A DNA stretch of 64,000 bases from Treponema maltophilum ATCC 51939 (GTDB lineage Bacteria > Spirochaetota > Spirochaetia > Treponematales > Treponemataceae): NCBI RefSeq assembly GCF_000413055.1, contig NZ_KE332518.1, positions 1,613,583-1,677,582 of the forward strand, given 5' to 3'. Positions 12,702 to 22,636 of this stretch are shown piece by piece. Positions within the stretch are counted from its first letter, which is position 1. Every line of letters starts with the position of its first letter. Below the pieces are notes generated by a model. It was not told where the DNA came from. It saw nothing but the letters and a program-made list of their open reading frames with translations, and made no database searches. A program made the position numbers and the translations under genes.

Positions 12702-13034
12702 TTAGCCCTTTTTAGCGGTTCCGGAAGAAGCGGACGCTTTGGAACGTACTTCCATTTCATGTTTTAAGCGTTCGATTTCGTCCAATACGGCGGCAACCTC
12801 CGCGTTTTTTGCCGTTATCGACGCTTTCCCTTCGCATACAAAGGCATCGTACACCAACAGTCCGAGTTTGGCAAAGCATTTGCGGCTTTGACTTTCGAGC
12901 CGGGTCAGTTCAATCTTTGTTATGCCCTTATCGCCCAATTCCTGAATTTTGTTTCCGGCCTTTGCCAGCGCTTTTTGCGAAGCGTCGAACCCCTGGTCGA
13001 TCAGTTCTTTCATCTTGTTCATAAAATCATTCAT
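12702..13034 (-). CDS. Small coiled-coil protein of unknown function
   Basis: A 110-residue soluble protein. The first half is amphipathic helix (MNKMKELIDQGFDASQKALA), then TKIELTRLESQSRKCFAKLG, a short Leu/Val/Tyr segment, and a second helix AAVLDEIERLKHEMEVRSKA. No family is recognised with confidence; it resembles small helical proteins often annotated only as hypothetical. ATG 13034 was chosen because GAGGAG lies 7 nt upstream; a longer frame to 13109 overlaps the upstream gene. It lies 38 bp after the giant PP2C gene, probably in the same transcript, and ends just before the rRNA promoter. Confidence 0.78.
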   Translation of the reverse strand: MNDFMNKMKELIDQGFDASQKALAKAGNKIQELGDKGITKIELTRLESQSRKCFAKLGLLVYDAFVCEGKASITAKNAEVAAVLDEIERLKHEMEVRSKASASSGTAKKG

Positions 13035-13071
13035 AGTCTGCTCCTCTTTTATAAAAGCTACTTCAAATATA

Positions 13072-16000
13072 CTACTTTTTTTTAATTCCGACCAGCGTAA
13101 GATCGTCAAATTGTTCGTCTTCTTTTATATGCGTATAAAACATGTATTCGTCGCGCAAAGAACTTTGAAAGTGCTCCGCCCGCTGCGCGCAGTATACCGA
13201 ATATTGCACAAAATGCTTTTTCAAAAATGCATCGACTTTTTTATCGATGACGGCATGATCGTAGGCATTTGCTTCGGGAGACTTATACATGCGGAACACT
13301 TTTTCGACGGAAACGAGAGCCATAACGGCATCTTCGGGCGTTCCGGCACAATCGGAAAAGTCGAAGTCGAAACTTTGATCGGACGCAAAGGTGCGCGGGT
13401 TGCTCCGTTTTATAAGCGAATACGTTTTGCGTTTGAATACCGCTTCGATAATATCGTGCACGCGCGTGGCGGACATTTCTTCGCCGTCAACGACACTTGA
13501 ACCTTTTTTACTCATATAAACGATGTAAGCATACACATCGTCTTTCATGCGTGCAATAAAGTTTAAAAACTTTTTGGAAACCGTAAGCCGGTTGTAGCGC
13601 TTTATGTACGCGCGCACTTGCGCTTTGCCGATACGCTGTTCTTGCGGAACCGAATCGGCTTCAAAAGCGGCGTATTCCCGTGCCCACGGGTCGCAAGAGC
13701 GCACGCCCTGAAGATATTTTTTCGGATCGGAAATATCGGCCGACTTTTTTTGTAAAAAGACACGCAAAGGTTCCGGCAGCGTTTGTTCAAAATCGCGGAA
13801 GGCTTTATCCGCTTTCAGTTTTTGTCCGTCGGCATAGAGGTTTAAATATTCTTCGTAGCCCTTTTGCTCTTCATCGGTAACGGGAATATCCGTTTCGTCG
13901 CGGAATTTTAAAGCGCGGCCTTCATTGTCGCGGTAAAGCCGCTTCGCTTCTTCAATACCGTCGGTGTATAAAAACAGTACGTCGCCCGAATCCACATGGA
14001 CTTTTTCGACCGGATAGCCGCCGCGCATTTCCACGAGGTCGGACGGAAAGGCGCCGGCCGTAGGCGTTTCCTTTAACGTAATCGTTCTTTTTTGTCCGGC
14101 GGACGCATCGTATAGGTGAATCAAATTGTCGCCGGCATTACAAAAGTAAAAGTCGCCCGCAACGGAATCGAAAATAGCCAAGGTAAACGCGGCGAATTTT
14201 CCGAACAGATTTCTGTTTACTAAGTGGTCGTTTATTTTATACACCAAGGGCGATAAATCGACGCCGTTTTTTTGTATGTTCCAGTTTGTAAAATATTCGG
14301 TGAACAGGGCGGCGACTTCGGCCATAATAAGGGCGGCAGGCGAGCCCTTGCCCGATACGTCGACCTTTATAACGGCAAAGCGGCGCTCGTCGAGTTTTTT
14401 ATAATCGAAATAGTCGCCGGAAACGCCCTTTGCGCCTTCGTAATAGCCGAAAAACTGCGCATACGGCGTATCGAGTCTGCCGACCGATTGCTTGACTTTT
14501 TTACCTTCGATACTGACTTCGTCAAGCGGCAAAAACGCACGCTGTACTTCCTTACCGCCGAGCAGCATATTTTCGTTGACCGCGGCTTCAACCAGTGCGC
14601 GGGTCATGTCGTTGACGTTTTCGCTCAAAAGTCCGATTTCGTCGCCCGTATCTACGGGAAGATCTTTACCGGCAAGTTCGGCTTTGTCGCCCGTATCGCG
14701 GATCATTGCCACGTGGGACGCAAGGCGCCTGATCGGCCGGATAATAATCGACGCCAAAACAAGCGAACCCGAAATACCGATGATGACGGCGACAAGAGCG
14801 ATGATTGAAGCGGTAAGCACAACGGTCAGCGTCGCCCGGTTTACGGTATTGATCAGTTCTTCGGTGCTGACTTTAAGCAAGATTACCGCACGCACGTAAA
14901 TCTGTTCGGTACCGCGCCGATACAAAACGGGTTTGTAAAAAAGATAGTCGGTAACGCCGCGCGACAGGCGCCCGCTGTTGAATTCGGGAAGAGAACCCGA
15001 ACCGGCTTTCGACAGATCGTTTAAAGCGCGATTAAGCGTTTGGGTAAGCTGCGTACTCGCCTGCTGAATATCGTTGCGCCGCTCAACCGATGCGGCGTCC
15101 GTTTTCAAAGCAAGCGACATTCCTTCGGCAGTTAAAGAAACCAAATCGGAAGAAATGCCGCCGATTTGGTTTTCGGCTTCCCGATTCAATAAAGCGATTC
15201 TGTCGCCTATAAGTGCCGCCTCTTCATGAATAAAGCGCGAAGATCCGAGAACGAGCGTTTGACTGTTTATTTTATTCGCTATATTCGGATCGTTGGACGC
15301 CCACACATAATCGACATGCGTATTGCTGCCGTCGGCGGGCAAACCCAAAATCGTACCGTATTGAATTTCGCTCATCGATTCGCTTTGATTGAGCAGCAAA
15401 CCGAGTTCGAGCAGGTTTTGTCCGGGCATATAGTTTTTTACGCCGGAAGCAAGACTTTCCGTCAAAACCGAAATGCGGTCTTCCAAGCCTTTGGCAAGGG
15501 TGCTTTCCTGCGTCCGCACAAAGATAAAGCCTAAAGGAACCGATACGAGCAGCGTGAGCAGCAATACCAAAATCGACGTAAAAAACATCATCTTGTATCT
15601 TAAACTCATTCCGCGCTGGCGCAATTCTTTTTCTTTTTGTTTCCGTTCCGATACCATACCTTCTCCTGAAATAAAAGCGCGCACTTCACGCCTTACCGTA
15701 ATCGCATCCTGCACCGTTACGAGCATTTGCCGCGACACGAAAAAAAGCCCCGCGGCAGCCAAAATAAATATCGTCCACAATAAAATATCGCTTATTTGAA
15801 CCGCATACCGGGACGGTGCGCTGTATGCTTTCCACGGCGGCTCAAAACGATAGGCATAGTCGCCCGTTTTTACCGTACCGAATTCGTTTACCGATAAAAT
15901 CGGCTGCGTCATGTATAAACCGCGCTTCGGATGCAAAATACCGATGCGGTACGTTCCGCTTTCCAAGCCGGCAAATTCTATGCCGCCTATTTTCGTGTCC

Positions 16001-18048
16001 GAGACGATTTTAAAATCGCCGCTTGCATATTCGAATACCGCATCGTAGGGCGCTTTGCCGTCTTTGTCCAAATACACGGCGGAAATCGCGCCGTCGGAAC
16101 TGAAACCCTTGCCGAAAATGCTCAACGACACATTGCCGTACACGTCGGTTTGCGGATATACGGCGGTTACGGCCGTGTACGGGATGTATTTATTTAAATA
16201 GACGGGGATGACGGCTTTTTCGCCGATATTGCCCGCAACGTCAACGGCGGAAACGGAAAACGCGTATACGCCGTTGTCCCAATTCGTCCACGAAGCAAAA
16301 GAATTGCCGGTAACGATTTTTGCAGGCACACTCGTTTTTAAAAACGCCGCACTTTGCGTACCGTAGGCTGCGGGATTTTTCCGGTAATCGCGAAGCGAGC
16401 CGATATACTGCAGCGAATAGGTATAGCCTGCAATAAGGTCGTCGTCGGAAGCGGGGGTGCGCCACTGTATGCGGAACGTATTTGAAGTCATAAAGCCTGC
16501 ATCGTCCAAAGGCGGACTTACAATCTCCGGTTTTTGAGGCGGCGTCGTATCCCGATAATATGAAACGCTTGCGCTTTCAGACCAGTTTCCCGCATGATCC
16601 GTAACCCGCACTTTTAAATACCATAAGCCGTCGCTGTCGGGAAAAGCCGAAAAGGTCGTTTTTGACGGGAATTCCATAAACGTTTCCGGCGGCTCTTCGT
16701 CGGCGTTTTTTGTTAAAATCCACGAATATCCGGCAATTCCCGACGAATCCTGCGGAATTTGCAAACGCACGGAAAGTTTTCCGCCGTTTGAACGCTCGCC
16801 GTCTTTAAACGATGCGGGTTTTAAAACGGGCGGAGAAACGGAGCGGTCGGCCGAAAGGCGGATTACGCGGTAGCTTTTGCCGCTTTTTTGTTCCCAAAAA
16901 ATGTGCAAATCTTTGTCGCCGGCGGTAAACAGCGGAGAGCCGTACACGGAAGATGAACCGCTGACGGAAATGCGGCTTTCGTCCCACAGCATGCCTTTTT
17001 TCGACGCGAAATAAATATTTTCGATACCGCGCCGCGTGTCGGTCCACAGCGCCGCAAGGTTTCCTTCATACGTAAACAGCACCGGCTGGTACGCGGCGAC
17101 TTGACGCGGCGAAATCTGTTCCATCGCGCCTTTTATTCTGCCGTCGTTTTCGCCCAACGGCGCGACAACGACTGCGGATCTGGCGGACGACGTGCGGGAG
17201 CGCTCCCATGCAAGGTAGAGCGTATTTTCAAAAAGATACAAAAGAGGCCGCTGGTTTGTATAGTCGGTTACAAGTCCGGTTCCGTCGATTCGGTCGGTAA
17301 CGAGAACCGGCTCCGACCATCTTCCGCCCCTGTCGTCCGAATACGACGAATAAAGCTGATAGGTAATACGGTTATTCGCGATGTACGTGGACTGAAAAAC
17401 AACCATTTCGCGTCCGTTCGGCAACGCGATAAAATCGGGCACAAAAGAATTGGCCAGTTTTTGCGAAGGCGGAAAATCGCGGAAATCCTGCCAGCGTTTT
17501 CCGTCGGGCGAGCGCGTAAACTTTAAAGAAAAACTTTGACTGTTTCCCTGAGTCGCAAAAAGCACAAAACCGCCGTCATAGCTGCGGAAAACGCGCGGCG
17601 CGACAACGGACATACCGCCCTGATTCAGCTTTGTTTCGGTAAAGGATGTTCCGCCGTTATCGGACGTAAATACGGCGATCGTTTGCGCATCGGCAAGGGC
17701 GCATACGCTGATAACGCCGGCCGAATTGACGGCGACTGAAAACAGGTTCGGTACTTCGCCCGAATACGCATACGGGCCGGCAAATCGCCTTTTTGCAACC
17801 CAGTTTTTGCCGGTTTCGGAAGACATAACCTGAGCCGAAAGCCAGATTCGTCCCTGTTGATCGGAGGTTTTTTCTATGTCCTGCCATACGACAATCGAGG
17901 TATCTTTACCGTATGAGGAGGCGGGAAAACGGCTTTCGCCGTCGGTAAGCGTTACGGGTTTTTCCCAATACAGATCGACGGCGGCTAAAGCCGATGCAAA
18001 AACGGAAAAAATAAGGATACAGGCACAAGCAATTTTTAAGCGCATCAT
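13072..18048 (-). CDS. Giant membrane SpoIIE/RsbU-type PP2C phosphatase with large extracytoplasmic sensor
   Basis: A 1658-residue predicted sensor phosphatase. A signal peptide (1-22) is followed by a region of about 370 residues resembling BNR/sialidase-type beta-propeller repeats (SDNGGTSFTETK, FTRSPDGKRW, SDDRGGRWSEP). Next come Fn3/Ig-like domains (about 400-620, ending VRVTDHAGNWSES and VSAVDVAGNIGEK), then an IPT/TIG-like segment (about 630-715). Membrane helices lie near 748-772, 817-843 and 1072-1100, then a HAMP linker and a PP2C domain. The metal-binding motifs VSGDYFDY, DVSGKG, LYTDGIEE and FDDLTLVG are all present, with roughly 270 residues inserted between the last two. It should dephosphorylate a STAS anti-anti-sigma protein in response to an external signal. 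The start overlaps the upstream stop (ATGA). Confidence 0.88.
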   Translation of the reverse strand: MMRLKIACACILIFSVFASALAAVDLYWEKPVTLTDGESRFPASSYGKDTSIVVWQDIEKTSDQQGRIWLSAQVMSSETGKNWVAKRRFAGPYAYSGEVPNLFSVAVNSAGVISVCALADAQTIAVFTSDNGGTSFTETKLNQGGMSVVAPRVFRSYDGGFVLFATQGNSQSFSLKFTRSPDGKRWQDFRDFPPSQKLANSFVPDFIALPNGREMVVFQSTYIANNRITYQLYSSYSDDRGGRWSEPVLVTDRIDGTGLVTDYTNQRPLLYLFENTLYLAWERSRTSSARSAVVVAPLGENDGRIKGAMEQISPRQVAAYQPVLFTYEGNLAALWTDTRRGIENIYFASKKGMLWDESRISVSGSSSVYGSPLFTAGDKDLHIFWEQKSGKSYRVIRLSADRSVSPPVLKPASFKDGERSNGGKLSVRLQIPQDSSGIAGYSWILTKNADEEPPETFMEFPSKTTFSAFPDSDGLWYLKVRVTDHAGNWSESASVSYYRDTTPPQKPEIVSPPLDDAGFMTSNTFRIQWRTPASDDDLIAGYTYSLQYIGSLRDYRKNPAAYGTQSAAFLKTSVPAKIVTGNSFASWTNWDNGVYAFSVSAVDVAGNIGEKAVIPVYLNKYIPYTAVTAVYPQTDVYGNVSLSIFGKGFSSDGAISAVYLDKDGKAPYDAVFEYASGDFKIVSDTKIGGIEFAGLESGTYRIGILHPKRGLYMTQPILSVNEFGTVKTGDYAYRFEPPWKAYSAPSRYAVQISDILLWTIFILAAAGLFFVSRQMLVTVQDAITVRREVRAFISGEGMVSERKQKEKELRQRGMSLRYKMMFFTSILVLLLTLLVSVPLGFIFVRTQESTLAKGLEDRISVLTESLASGVKNYMPGQNLLELGLLLNQSESMSEIQYGTILGLPADGSNTHVDYVWASNDPNIANKINSQTLVLGSSRFIHEEAALIGDRIALLNREAENQIGGISSDLVSLTAEGMSLALKTDAASVERRNDIQQASTQLTQTLNRALNDLSKAGSGSLPEFNSGRLSRGVTDYLFYKPVLYRRGTEQIYVRAVILLKVSTEELINTVNRATLTVVLTASIIALVAVIIGISGSLVLASIIIRPIRRLASHVAMIRDTGDKAELAGKDLPVDTGDEIGLLSENVNDMTRALVEAAVNENMLLGGKEVQRAFLPLDEVSIEGKKVKQSVGRLDTPYAQFFGYYEGAKGVSGDYFDYKKLDERRFAVIKVDVSGKGSPAALIMAEVAALFTEYFTNWNIQKNGVDLSPLVYKINDHLVNRNLFGKFAAFTLAIFDSVAGDFYFCNAGDNLIHLYDASAGQKRTITLKETPTAGAFPSDLVEMRGGYPVEKVHVDSGDVLFLYTDGIEEAKRLYRDNEGRALKFRDETDIPVTDEEQKGYEEYLNLYADGQKLKADKAFRDFEQTLPEPLRVFLQKKSADISDPKKYLQGVRSCDPWAREYAAFEADSVPQEQRIGKAQVRAYIKRYNRLTVSKKFLNFIARMKDDVYAYIVYMSKKGSSVVDGEEMSATRVHDIIEAVFKRKTYSLIKRSNPRTFASDQSFDFDFSDCAGTPEDAVMALVSVEKVFRMYKSPEANAYDHAVIDKKVDAFLKKHFVQYSVYCAQRAEHFQSSLRDEYMFYTHIKEDEQFDDLTLVGIKKK

Positions 18049-21014
18049 AACAGCGAATCCACCTTATTTTTCAAATCGATAACCTTTGCCGACTTACGCA
18101 GCTTTGTATTCCGCCACAGTTCGGCGACAAGGGCGGCAGCCGTAATCGTATTTCCCTTCGAAAGCTCTTGGACGGCCTTTTGGTACAGCAGTTCATCATC
18201 GGCGGTTAAAACGACCAGCGATTGCCCGCCCATACCGGTTTTTATGCGGTCTACAAGAATAGCGGCTTCGCTGTTTTCAGGATTAAGCGTCAGCGCTTCG
18301 TCCAGCTTGCTTAAAACGCCGTTAAGAACGATTTCGTTTCGCGGATTCGCTTCGTATTGGCGCCGCGCTTCGTTTACCAATCGGGCGGCACGCGCGATTT
18401 TTTGCGGATCGGGCGGCGGTACGATAATTCCCAATTCGACTTCCATATCGTAAATAAGCTTCTTTAAGCCGGGATATTTGGGATTGATTTCATATAAGTC
18501 TTTTAAGTCCGCATAGGCTCTGTTTACCGTAGCGGGGTTCCGGTATTCGCTGCGCGCCGTATTGTAACGCTGGCGGAACAATTCTTCAAATCCGGCAGGA
18601 TCGATAAACTTCGCTATGCGGAGCGCCAAAAGGTTCGCTTCCTGATTGAGCGGATACAGCACTTGCACGTCTTTTATTTTTTCGCGTGCGGTATTGAGCA
18701 GTTCCATGCCGGCACTTCGGGAACCCGAATTGATTTTTTGTCGTCCTTCTTCGAAGTACTGATAGGCGGCGTTAAGCGTTTGACTTATTTCCGGGTACAG
18801 CGGATCGGTAACCGGCACGGAGCGCCCCGTCCGTATGGAAAGTGCATTGCCGATAAGCGCTTTAAGGTTTACGACCTCGGGATTTTGCTCGACGTTTGTA
18901 ACTGCCCAGCGGTCTTCCGCCTGCAAAATGAGCCGTTCGGCCTGCTCAAAATCACCGTTGTAATACAAACTGCGCGCGCTCGTAATGAGAAGACGCACGT
19001 CCCGCACAACCTTGCTGTTTTCAAGCCGGACGATGTCGGCGCCGAGCGCATCCAGCTTTTTATCGGTTTGTGCACGAAGCGTTTGCGAATCGCGGTACGA
19101 CAAAGATTCGTTGTACTTATTGCGCGCTTGCTGCAAAGACTCGCGGCTGGCATCGAAATCTTCACGCTGCAAAGCGGCAAGCGCCTGCGAGTACCTGAAA
19201 TCGGCTTCGTTTTGCGCCTGCAGCGCCAAGCGTATTCTGTTTTGAGCGAGCCGTGAAGATTCGGCAATGCGCTGCACAAGGTTATTAAAATACTCAAGAT
19301 CCGAGCGCGCACTGCGCAAATTCGCCGCGTACAACTGTGAGCCGGGATTTTGCAATACCGGTTCCGCCGGCGCACCGGAAAGCAAATCGAAGCGGACGGT
19401 CGCGGCCTTTACGTCTTCGGCCAAATCTTTTTGTATCTTTTGCAGCGCGGTCAACGCTTCTTCCGGCTGCGACGAAACGGAAGGATCCGAACCTTCGTTT
19501 ATAAGGGCGCGGGCTTCGCCGTAAGACGTTTCGTATCGTTCGCGCACAAAGCTTGAAGAGCGTACGACAAACGAGCTTAGCTTTTCCCATGTGCGCAGCG
19601 TCTCCGCATCGTTTTCGCCGGCAAACCGGGCAAGAGAGCGGCTTAAAGCCGTATATAAACTTTCCCACGGCGGAGCGGAAAATCGGCTGCGCGCGGCATC
19701 CAAAGCGCGTATATCGGCGGCGCATGTTTGAATGACAGCAACTTTTTGGGCGGCATAAGAGGTAAGCGTATCCGCATAGGAAATAACGCCCAGATTTTTT
19801 TGCAGTTCGCGAAGCGGCGGGCTGGATATATCGTCATGCGCTTTTTTTTCGGAATCGAAGGTCTCCTTTTGTGCAATGAATTTTTGCACGTACGCCGTAA
19901 GAACTTTATTGTAATCCAGTGCCGAATCATAGGATGCATAAAACGAAGGAACCGAAGGAGCGTCCTCGCCTTCAAAAAGCGTATATAAGGAAATAAATTC
20001 TTTTCCGATATCGGCGATCCGCGTCAGTTTTTGCGAGTCGGCAGTTGTGCTTTGCGCGGCATCAGGCAATCGAGCGGCAATGTCGGTCGATTTTTTTTCG
20101 ATAAAGGCGGTCAACAACTCGCGCGATTGAGAACACAGGATTTCCCACTGCCGATCCAATACGCGCACGATTCCCGTATCGGGATTGGACGTGCGCCCGA
20201 GCAAAAAGCGGTAAGCAAAGGGCAAAAAGGAGGCTTCGGTCAATTCGGGATTGTCCTTTTTCATTTGCGCAAAACTCGTTTGAAAATAAAGCCCCGCACG
20301 CATAAACACGTTGCGCACCGCGGCATATTCGCGCAAAACGCCGTCGTAAGAGCGATAGGATTCCAAGACGCGGTCGGTGTCGTATTCGGCCAAAGCGGCG
20401 TTGAATCTTTCGGCCGCAGAGGCAAGGGTGTTTTGCAGCGCTTCGTACGAATCGAGCGCTTTCGATACTTCGGTTAAATGCGCGTCGGTTTTTTCAAGCA
20501 ATTCCGTACCGGCAAAATCTTCATAAAAATCGCTGCGGTATAAGGTAAGCCCGTCGGCAAAGCGCCGTGCCGCTCCGGTAAAGCGCCTGCCGTTTAAAAG
20601 CGCGGCACCCTCTTTCATAATGGAATCGAATACGGCGCGGTAATACGTAAACTGCGAAGCGATTTTCGTTTCGGCTACAAAGGCGCGTTCGGTTTCGGTC
20701 GGGTCGCTTTCCTGCCTTTCGAGCCGGTCAACAAGAGCCAGCTTTTTTTCATCGTTCAACGGCTCTTCGATGATAACGTCAATCAATTCGTTTGCCGCGT
20801 CGGTGTATTTATTGCGTAAAGCGAAAATTCTATCGATTCGGCGCTGCGCACCGTCAAAGTTCTCCGGCCGGCGTTTGATGTATTCTTCAAGAAACAGTAT
20901 CGCTTCATTCAGTTTTCCCTGCGCAATAAGGTCGTCGGCCGCACTTAAATTCGCATCTTTTCGGCCGGAAGCAAAAAGACCGGATACGGCGAGAAGAATG
21001 CATATGACGGACAA
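18045..21014 (-). CDS. Periplasmic TPR/helical repeat protein coupled to the giant PP2C
   Basis: About 989 residues, exported, almost entirely alpha-helical with TPR-like repeats (for example AADDLIAQGKLNEAILFLEE at the N-terminus, and ALAALQREDFDASRESLQQA). The signal peptide core is ICILLAVSGLFASG. No ATG/GTG start is available: TTG 21014 gives no basic n-region, while 15 nt upstream an ATC at 21027-21029 sits 6 nt after GGGAG and would add ISKRF, restoring a normal signal peptide. The gene overlaps the phosphatase by 4 bp. It is probably the partner or ligand-binding scaffold of the phosphatase's outer domain; this is an inference from coupling. Confidence 0.83.
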   Translation of the reverse strand: MSVICILLAVSGLFASGRKDANLSAADDLIAQGKLNEAILFLEEYIKRRPENFDGAQRRIDRIFALRNKYTDAANELIDVIIEEPLNDEKKLALVDRLERQESDPTETERAFVAETKIASQFTYYRAVFDSIMKEGAALLNGRRFTGAARRFADGLTLYRSDFYEDFAGTELLEKTDAHLTEVSKALDSYEALQNTLASAAERFNAALAEYDTDRVLESYRSYDGVLREYAAVRNVFMRAGLYFQTSFAQMKKDNPELTEASFLPFAYRFLLGRTSNPDTGIVRVLDRQWEILCSQSRELLTAFIEKKSTDIAARLPDAAQSTTADSQKLTRIADIGKEFISLYTLFEGEDAPSVPSFYASYDSALDYNKVLTAYVQKFIAQKETFDSEKKAHDDISSPPLRELQKNLGVISYADTLTSYAAQKVAVIQTCAADIRALDAARSRFSAPPWESLYTALSRSLARFAGENDAETLRTWEKLSSFVVRSSSFVRERYETSYGEARALINEGSDPSVSSQPEEALTALQKIQKDLAEDVKAATVRFDLLSGAPAEPVLQNPGSQLYAANLRSARSDLEYFNNLVQRIAESSRLAQNRIRLALQAQNEADFRYSQALAALQREDFDASRESLQQARNKYNESLSYRDSQTLRAQTDKKLDALGADIVRLENSKVVRDVRLLITSARSLYYNGDFEQAERLILQAEDRWAVTNVEQNPEVVNLKALIGNALSIRTGRSVPVTDPLYPEISQTLNAAYQYFEEGRQKINSGSRSAGMELLNTAREKIKDVQVLYPLNQEANLLALRIAKFIDPAGFEELFRQRYNTARSEYRNPATVNRAYADLKDLYEINPKYPGLKKLIYDMEVELGIIVPPPDPQKIARAARLVNEARRQYEANPRNEIVLNGVLSKLDEALTLNPENSEAAILVDRIKTGMGGQSLVVLTADDELLYQKAVQELSKGNTITAAALVAELWRNTKLRKSAKVIDLKNKVDSLL

Positions 21015-21175
21015 AAACCTTTTACTGATAGTACGCTCCCGATTACTACTGTAGCACAGAAAAGAAATATGTAAAAGTATCCATTTTCGTTATTATTTTC
21101 GGTGTTTTAACGGTAAATAATAATGAAAAAAGACCGAAAATAGAGTATACTCAATAATATGACGGTTGAGGAAAC

Positions 21176-22486
21176 ATGCGCGGAAAAACGCTGAAAGCCG
21201 AATTGAAAAAACATCTGGCAGCCCTTCTCTTTTTATGCAGCGCCTCCCTTATACGGGCGGCGGATACGGCAAAACCGTACGAATCGCTTTTGAGTGCATT
21301 CGGATTTTTAAAAGACGGCAATGCGGGACTCACCTCGTTCCGCTCGCTGAACATACCCGTCGGCGGCCGATCCGAAGCGATGGGAACCGCCTTCAGCGCA
21401 ATGACCGACGACGTTTCTTTTTTCGAATACAATCCGGCCGCAAGTTCCGTGCTTAAACAAACCGAACTTGCTTTATTCCACAATTTTTGGATAGCCGATT
21501 CGGCGGTCGATACGCTCATATTTACGCGCCGTACGAACAATTTGGGATACGGCGGCGCATTAAAAAGTTTTTACATTCCCTTTACCGAATACAATATTTT
21601 CGGCGAGCGCACATCAACCGGCTATTATTCGGAAACGACCGCCGCGTTCAATATTTCGTACAATTTTTTCGCAGGGTACACGTTCAAAGGCATCGCGCTC
21701 GGCACAAACCTCAAAACGTCTTTCAGAAGCATCCCCGATTACAGCGACAATATTTCGGGGCGGGTTATACCGAAAAGCGGACTGAGCCAATCGGGCGTTG
21801 CGCTCAGCGCCGATGCGGGCATGCTGTTGCGTTTCAATTTGGCAAAATTTTACGCGTCGCGCGACCCGAACTTCAACATCGGTCTGAGCCTGCACAACGC
21901 GGGCTTTGCATGGACGGGGTTCGGCAAAAACACGAGCGCGGATGCTCCGCTTCCTTCGTATGCGTCGGCCGGCGTTTCGTATAAAATGATAAAACCGGTT
22001 ACGCTCGCCTTCGAGTTCCGCAAACCGCTGAACATGACGGATTTTTCGAAATCGGAACGTGCGAGCGCGGCCATAGGTGCCGAACTTTTTGTAACCGATT
22101 TTTTTGCCGTGCAGGCCGGCTTTTTGCTCAAAGGCGTCAATCCGAAAATAAGCATCGGTTCGTCCCTTGCGTGGCAAAAGATGATTTTCAACGCGGCCTA
22201 TTCTTTCGATCTTACCTCGTCTTTGAGTCCGATCAATAAAATCAGCTTGGCCGTTAAAATGGATTTGGGCGACGGCGGCAGACAAAAAAAAGAAGAGGCT
22301 GCCGACAAGCTGTACACCGAAGGCATGCGCTTGTACGCGCAGGGCGAATTCGAACAGGCGATCGAAAAATGGCGCCAAGTGTTGAAACTATACCCCCGCT
22401 TCGACCCGGCAAAAAAAGGAATCGCAACCGCGCAAAACACCCTCGATTTACACAAAAGAATACGCGACATTCAAACGCTGAATTAA
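21176..22486 (+). CDS. UPF0164 family outer-membrane protein (FadL-like) with C-terminal TPR
   Basis: A 436-residue protein of UPF0164, a Treponema-specific family with several members in T. pallidum that are proposed FadL-like outer-membrane transporters. It has a signal peptide ending near LIRAAD. The N-terminal motif NIPVGGRSEAMGTAFSAMTD and the following NPAA are family hallmarks and match the PorV/FadL-type opening (GARAxxMGGAFxAxxDD). A predicted beta-barrel covers about 60-370. After GDGGRQKKEE comes a TPR (LYTEGMRLYAQGEFEQAIEK) that probably sits in the periplasm. GAGGAAAC precedes the ATG, and TATACT (21146-21151) is a likely -10. The substrate is not known. Confidence 0.9.
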   Translation: MRGKTLKAELKKHLAALLFLCSASLIRAADTAKPYESLLSAFGFLKDGNAGLTSFRSLNIPVGGRSEAMGTAFSAMTDDVSFFEYNPAASSVLKQTELALFHNFWIADSAVDTLIFTRRTNNLGYGGALKSFYIPFTEYNIFGERTSTGYYSETTAAFNISYNFFAGYTFKGIALGTNLKTSFRSIPDYSDNISGRVIPKSGLSQSGVALSADAGMLLRFNLAKFYASRDPNFNIGLSLHNAGFAWTGFGKNTSADAPLPSYASAGVSYKMIKPVTLAFEFRKPLNMTDFSKSERASAAIGAELFVTDFFAVQAGFLLKGVNPKISIGSSLAWQKMIFNAAYSFDLTSSLSPINKISLAVKMDLGDGGRQKKEEAADKLYTEGMRLYAQGEFEQAIEKWRQVLKLYPRFDPAKKGIATAQNTLDLHKRIRDIQTLN

Positions 22487-22558
22487 GTGCCGCACAAAAA
22501 AAAGCGCGGTAAAACCCGTTTGTAAAACCTTCAGTACCTGCACTGTATATTTTTGAGA

Positions 22559-22583
22559 AAACGGCGAAAGCGGTAACATGCAA
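22559..22583 (+). repeat. Short dispersed repeat, copy 1
   Basis: AACGGCGAAAGCGGTAACAT followed by GCAATT. A near copy (GCGATAACATACAA at its end) is at 28308-28333. Both lie just after the 3' end of a plus-strand gene. Confidence 0.5.
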
Positions 22584-22636
22584 TTTTTTTTCATACGGGC
22601 CGGGACATTCCCCGCCTTTTGTGATAGAATCGCGCC

